Of a stretch of 64,000 nucleotides of DNA, positions 59,440-64,000 are shown piece after piece; within the stretch, counting starts at the first letter, position 1, and every line of letters starts with the position of its first letter. Under the pieces are notes generated by a model. It did no database searches. It was not told where the DNA came from and saw only the letters and a list, made by a program, of their open reading frames with translations. The translations under genes were made by a program, and so were the position numbers. Source of the DNA: Azorinus chamasolen (Eukaryota; Mollusca; Bivalvia; Cardiida; Solecurtidae). The stretch is taken from assembly GCA_963576725.1 (NCBI GenBank), contig OY755246.1, positions 74,951,467-75,015,466 on the forward strand. The letters run 5' to 3'.

Positions 59440-60470
59440 TGCAAATCTAATTTTGACAGTTCTAAACCAGACATAATACTTGGAACAGAGACATTGGCTT
59501 GACCCCACTATAAAAAATTCAGAATTCATCTCAGATCATTTCATAGTGTATAAGAAAGAAAGACCGTACCACGTCAGACAATAAGAAAGGAGGCGGAGTA
59601 CTCATAGCAATAAGCAATGAATTTATAAGTGATGAATTCTCCAATCTATACAAAAGAAGATACAACCGAGATCGTCTAGGCTAAACTACAATTTTGTGGC
59701 ACAAAATTTCTATATTTGGCTTCTTACTACAATCCGAAAACCTCAGATGAGCACAGCCTAAAGGGACTAGATGCAACAATAAAGAAGGTGACATCAAATT
59801 CAATTCATAATGCACAGATCGTTATTGGTGGTGATTTTAATTTCCCAGGGTGGGAATGGAAACCGAAGATACTGAACCCTGGTACAAGTTATCCCATGGA
59901 CACTATGCTTTTGGCAATCTATTATATGACACACAACTCACCGGACCCAATTAATTGACCAGCCAACAAGAAACGAAAACATCCTTGATCTTGTTACTAC
60001 CAATATCCCTAAACAAATCTCTAGAACAGACAGGTCATGCCCAGCTTACCTGACCATGTTTATGATGAGATGAATCTTTGCCCACAAAGATCTAAGACTG
60101 TACCACATAGTATCCCCCTCTATAAAAAGGCACAGCCAGGGACACCATCAAATCAGGACTGAATAACCTCCATAGGTCTGTTTCTTCTTCTGACTATGAA
60201 AATGTTAATCAACTCTGGAATTTATTCAAACTTACCCTTAAAACTCTAGTAGAAGAAAACATCCCACACAAAATCCTTACCAATACTAAACCAAACGACT
60301 CATGGATTACCTCTGAAATTAAACATTCGACCAGGAAAATATTTGGGTCCTTTATCAACCCCCCCCCCTCCCCAGATTAGCTGAAGCCCTGAATTCTCAA
60401 TTCCAATCTGTTTTCAGTGCTGAAACCAAGCAGATGAAATCACGCAAAAATGTAATACACCTTCTTCACC
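59440..60470 (+). pseudogene. LINE endonuclease and pre-RT remnant
   Basis: Reading across frames: an APE-endonuclease block (DSSKPDIILGTET, then WLDPTIKNSEF after a 1-base shift), a KKGGGVLIAI block, then 59,716-59,958 with SYYNPKTSD and the catalytic-type GGDFNFPGW. Downstream are ENILDLVTTNIP and, near 60,210-60,310, the RT-linker pattern LWNLFKLTLKTL...NDSWITSEIK. At 60,380-60,420 comes LAEALNSQFQSVFS. Several frameshifts and stops make it a pseudogene. The family is CR1/L2/Jockey-like (APE type), and this piece is probably the same element as the 2A-PHD ORF. Confidence 0.75.
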
Positions 60471-60474
60471 TCAT

Positions 60475-61312
60475 TTTTAGCTCACTAGAGCACAAAGTTC
60501 TTAGGGTGAGCTTTTGTGATCGCCTGATTTTGTGATCCGTCATCCCTTGGCGTGCGTTGTCTGTCATCAACAATTTGAACCTTTAAAAATCTTCTCTGAA
60601 TCTACAGGGTTCTCAGCTTTCATCTTTGGCACATAGCATCATCTTTAGGTCCTCTACAAAAGTTATATAAATTATGCCCCTGGGGTCAAAATTGGCCAGC
60701 CCCAGAGGTAGGCGGTTTTCAATTAGAAACATATAGTAAAACACTGAAAATCTTCTCCTCTGAAACCAGAAGGTTCTCAGCTTTCATATTTGGCACATAG
60801 CATCATGGTCAGGTCCACTACAATAGTTACATAAATTTTGACCCTGGGGTCAAAATTGGCCCCGCCCCAGGGGTGGGCAGTTTTCAACAGAAACATATAG
60901 TGAAAACTGAAAATCTTCTTCTCTGAAACTGGAAGGTTTTCAGCTTTCATATTTGACGCATAGCATCATGTTCAGGTCCTCTGCAAGAGTTATATAAATT
61001 ATGCCCCGCAGGGGTCAAAATTGGCCCTGCCCCAGGGGTGGGCAGTTTTCAATAGAAACATAATATATATATATTGAAAACTTTGAAAATATTCTCCTCT
61101 GAAACTGGAAGATTCTCAGGTTTCATATTTGTGACATAGCATCATGTTCAGGTCCTCTACAAGAGTTTTATAAATTATGCCCTTGGGGTCAAAATTGGCC
61201 CCGCCCCATGGCCGGCTCATTTTCTATAGAAACATATACATGTAGTGAAAACTTTGAAAATCTTCTCCTGATTGTCTGATGAGCGATATTAGGGCCATTC
61301 TGGCCCTCTTGT
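60475..61312. mobile_element. Tandem-repeat element inserted in the LINE
   Basis: It begins 'ttagctcactagagcacaaa', followed by 'gtgagcttttgtgatcgcc', and ends 'gagcgatattagggccattc' plus 'tggccctctt'. Inside are about four units of roughly 190 bp with 'ctctgaaac.ggaaggttctc', 'catagcatcat' and 'ggggtcaaaattggcc'. The gctca/tgagc ends are weakly inverted. It interrupts the RT between the QFQSVFS and LLRGLNPNKAA blocks. Compare 20-190. Confidence 0.83.
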
Positions 61313-61313
61313 C

Positions 61314-61648
61314 TATTATGGAGGACTTCTGTGGTAAATTTACCACCGAAGGAGTACTCAAACTTCTTAGAGGCTTGAACCCCAACAAAGCTGCTGAGCC
61401 AGATGAAATAACTCCCAAAATTCTTAAAGAACTAGCATCTGAAGTTGGCCGTATCTTATCTTTGATCTTTAATGTGTCCCTAAACAATGGCAGTGTTCCA
61501 GATGACTAGAAATTAACCCACATTTTACTCCTTTACAAAAAAGGATACATGGTAAACCCAGAAAACTACAGACCTATCTCTCTCACCTGCACTTTTAGCA
61601 AACTTCTAGAGCACATAGTGGTTAGTAAAATTATGGGACATGCTTAGT
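61314..61648 (+). pseudogene. LINE reverse-transcriptase remnant
   Basis: The frame encodes LLRGLNPNKAAEPDEITPKI, the classic RT entry block (usually GPDGI, here EPDEI), then SLNNGSVPDD followed by a TAG where Trp is expected, then LLYKKG, NPENYRPISLTC and KLLEHIV. It ends abruptly at a stop near 61,646, before the catalytic FxDD region. Non-functional. Confidence 0.82.
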
Positions 61649-61796
61649 CCTTGATTTTCCAAAGCAGTATACTCATCCTGCAATGACCTGTTTCTGAATA
61701 TATGCAGATGAGTCACATGTGTGTGGGAGCTGAACAGTTTGTGTTGTTGGGATAAGGAATTACCTGTTCAGTTTATGCGACTTAACCTTAGTGAAA

Positions 61797-63388
61797 TAGT
61801 TATGTCTCCCCCATTTATGGGGAGATATATTGTTTTTGCCAGAGTTGTCTGTCTGTCCGTCCGTCTGTCCGTCTGTCCGTCCGTCCGCACTCTCAAAGGG
61901 TAGTTGTGTGACTTTTTCTAACTAGTCGCACAAGTAAAATCATTAACCTGGCCATCTCTTGTGACATTAACCTGGCCATTTCTTGTGACATTAACCTGGC
62001 CAGTTGTGGGACATAGGGTTAGGGTTAGGGTTAGCTTCCAGATCATTCTTTTCCAAAGTTAGAGCCCAAAATAGTTTTTCTTGTGGGACTAGTCCCACAA
62101 GAAAAGATCAAAGGAAAAAGTCACACAACTACCCATTTGTTAGTATGTCCGTCTGTCTGTCCGTCACAAACTTGTGTCGCACGTATCTCTGAAACCAGTT
62201 GGGCTAGAGTCACCAAACTTCACAGGAATGTTCACCAGCATGAGTTGTTGTGCACCTAGGGTTTTTGAATTGTCTCCCCCTGATAATTTTGGAGTTATTG
62301 CCCCTGATGACTTAAAATTAGAAAAACTTTGTGTCGCGCGTATCTCTGAAACCGCTAGTACTAGAGTCACCAAACTTCACAGGAATGTTCACCAGCATGA
62401 GTTGTTGTGCACCTATGTTTTTGAATTATCTCCCCCTGATAATTCTTGAGTTATTGCCCCTGATATGAATACTTAAATTTATACAAACTTTGTGTCGTGC
62501 GTATCTCTGAAACCAGTAGGGCTAGAGTTTGGTGACTCTTCACAGGATTGTTCACAAGCATGAGTTATTTTGCTCTTGGGTTTTTTGAATTGTCTCCCCC
62601 TGTTAACTTTGGAGTTACTGCCCCTGATGACTTAAAATTAGACAAACTTTACTTAGTGTCGTGCATATCTCTGAAACCACTAGGGCTAGAGTCACCAAAC
62701 TTCACAGGAATGTCGACCAGCATGAGTTGTTGTACAACTGGGATTTTTGAATTGTCTTCCCTTGATAACTTTGGAGTTATTGCCCCTGATATGATTACTT
62801 AAAATTAGAGAAACTTTGTGTCATGCATATCTTTAAAACCACTAGGGCTAGAGTTACCAAACTTCACAGGAATGTTCACCAGCATGAGTTGTTGTGCACC
62901 TGGGTTTTTTAAATTGTCTCCCCCTGATAATTATTGAGTTACTGCCCCTGATATGTTAACTTAAAATTAGAGAAACTTTGTGCAGCACGTATCTCTGAAA
63001 CCAGTAGGGCTAGAGTCACCAAACTTCACAGGAATGTTCACCAGCATGAGTTGTTGTGCATCTGGGTTTTTTAATTGTCTCCCCCTGATAACTTTGGAGT
63101 TACTGCCCCTTATGACTTAAATAAGAGAAACTTTACATTGTGTCACATGTATCTCTGAAACCACTAGTACTAGAGTCACCAAACTTCACAAGAATGTTGA
63201 CTAGCATGTGTTTTTGTGTACCTGGGGCTTTTGAATTGTCTCCCCCTGACAATGTTGGAGTTATTGCCCCTGATGACTTAAACATTAGACCCAGATAAGT
63301 TTGGAGTTACAGACATTACACTTGTGTATTGGAAAGAGGATGGGAGGGGGAGACATCTGTTTTTGTGACAAAAACAAACCTCTAGTTT
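61797..63388. mobile_element. Pearl-like element: (ccgt)n plus ~150-bp tandem repeats
   Basis: The left end 'atgtctcccccatttatggg' is partly mirrored by 'gggggagacat' (63,346-63,356). A (gtct/gtcc)n run follows (61,848-61,885, resumed at 62,148), then about eight units with 'cgtatctctgaaacca', 'agagtcaccaaacttcacag', 'gttcaccagcatgagttgtt' and 'ttgtctccccctgata'. It is interrupted by the MITE at 61,898-62,141. Confidence 0.88.
61898..62141. mobile_element. 244-bp MITE nested in the array element
   Basis: 'gggtagttgtgtgacttttt' at the left is mirrored by 'aaaaagtcacacaactaccc' at the right. It splits the (ccgt)n run of the host element. The interior has three copies of 'cattaacctggccat' and a short 'agggttagggttagggttag' run. 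Confidence 0.88.
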
Positions 63389-63519
63389 ATCTTTAATTTG
63401 ATAAACATAATTTTCAAAAGACTTAATCCTAGTTTAGATCCTGATTGGATTTCTATTACTGAAATATCTGACCTTGATGTAGACTAAGTGTAGTGAATTG
63501 GTATGATGTCTATAAAGAA

Positions 63520-63743
63520 CTTAACCCTTTACTCCATGAAGATTCATGTGAGAAATAATGACATCATGAATATTAATTAGATTAAAATGGACACAGAACA
63601 ATTCGGCTATGGCAGAAAGTGTAAAATCATATTTATCTATAATGCATAAGCAAACAGAGCAGACCCTCAGGTTAGACGGCTCCTATATGTCTGCTTTGTT
63701 TGCAAAAGCGTAGAAAGGCCTAATCATGGAGTAAAGGGTTAAG
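63520..63743. mobile_element. 224-bp MITE with perfect 20-bp ends
   Basis: 'cttaaccctttactccatga' at the left is the exact reverse complement of the 20 bases ending at 63,743. Flanking 'aagaa' on both sides is a plausible 5-bp target duplication. The interior matches the old copy at 22,870-23,110. The perfect ends suggest recent activity. Confidence 0.9.
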
Positions 63744-64000
63744 AAGAAAAGACCATTTCAAGAACTGTTCAATTGTTGATGTGTGGATTTGATTATATCT
63801 TTTAAGAGCTTTGGCATATCACATAATTATGATAAATTTGTTTCTGAATTTGTTTCTATATTGTCATTTCTATTAACATTCAGAACAAGCAATTCTTTGG
63901 CATTTATCAAGCAAGTTTCAGCTTAGAAAATATGAAAACCGTAATGCAGCAATTTGAATATACATGTTATAAAACATTAAACTTGTGTAAGATTTCTGCT
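63744..64000. other. No supported feature
   Basis: AT-rich end of the window. Confidence 0.4.

Noticed and set aside
62016..62036. Telomere-like (ttaggg) run
   Set aside because: Only about three units inside a MITE; not a telomere or a convincing interstitial telomeric site.

Overview
This AT-rich window is eukaryotic nuclear DNA, most likely from a bivalve mollusc. That reading is an inference from its repeats: transposons with short inverted ends, internal 140-170 bp tandem repeats and tetranucleotide runs (the 'pearl'-like layout known from oysters and clams), tRNA-derived SINEs, Penelope-like and CR1/L2-like retroelements, and many minisatellites. Real coding sequence is sparse. Most long open frames are by-products of tandem arrays whose unit length is a multiple of three.

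Region 1 (1-25,000) appears to hold one gene on the + strand, spread over about 19 kb. Exon 1 (5,590-5,653) encodes a signal peptide, exon 2 (13,804-14,188) a Pro-rich block followed by a Lys/Tyr/Arg-rich block, and exon 3 (23,228-24,944) a very Asn-rich repeat domain. Splice sites and phases fit exactly (1, then 2), giving a predicted secreted protein of 721 residues. I propose an extracellular matrix (shell or byssus type) protein. The exon chain is inferred and has no transcript support here. The two 8-9 kb introns are packed with repeats: a 58-bp array, a 44-bp array, a 1-kb foldback element, a 4.46-kb inverted-repeat element filled with 93-bp satellite, and a degenerate repeat split by an insertion.

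Region 2 (25,000-38,000) has no gene I can support. It holds 21-, 24- and 43-bp minisatellites, a 2-kb array of a 43-bp unit (32,040-34,105), several tRNA-like SINE pieces, including one pair in inverted orientation, and a strong 100-bp hairpin.

Region 3 (38,000-48,200) is retroelement debris. Three minus-strand fragments of a Penelope-like reverse transcriptase family are present in the window (one lies near the left end). The 39-42 kb copy was broken twice, by a 5'-truncated relative and by a terminal-inverted-repeat element. The internal array of that element repeats nuclear-receptor half-sites (AGGTCA/TGACCT). Two copies of an 830-bp repeat lie in opposite orientation at 38.2-39.1 and 46.2-47.0 kb.

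Region 4 (48,200-64,000) holds nested DNA transposons, a tRNA-Thr-like SINE split by a hAT-like element with a 5-bp target duplication, and a dismembered CR1/L2-like LINE. The first ORF of the LINE carries a 2A ribosome-skipping motif and a PHD finger, while its endonuclease and reverse transcriptase remnants are 6-8 kb downstream beyond later insertions. Two pearl-like elements and a short MITE with perfect 20-bp ends finish the window.
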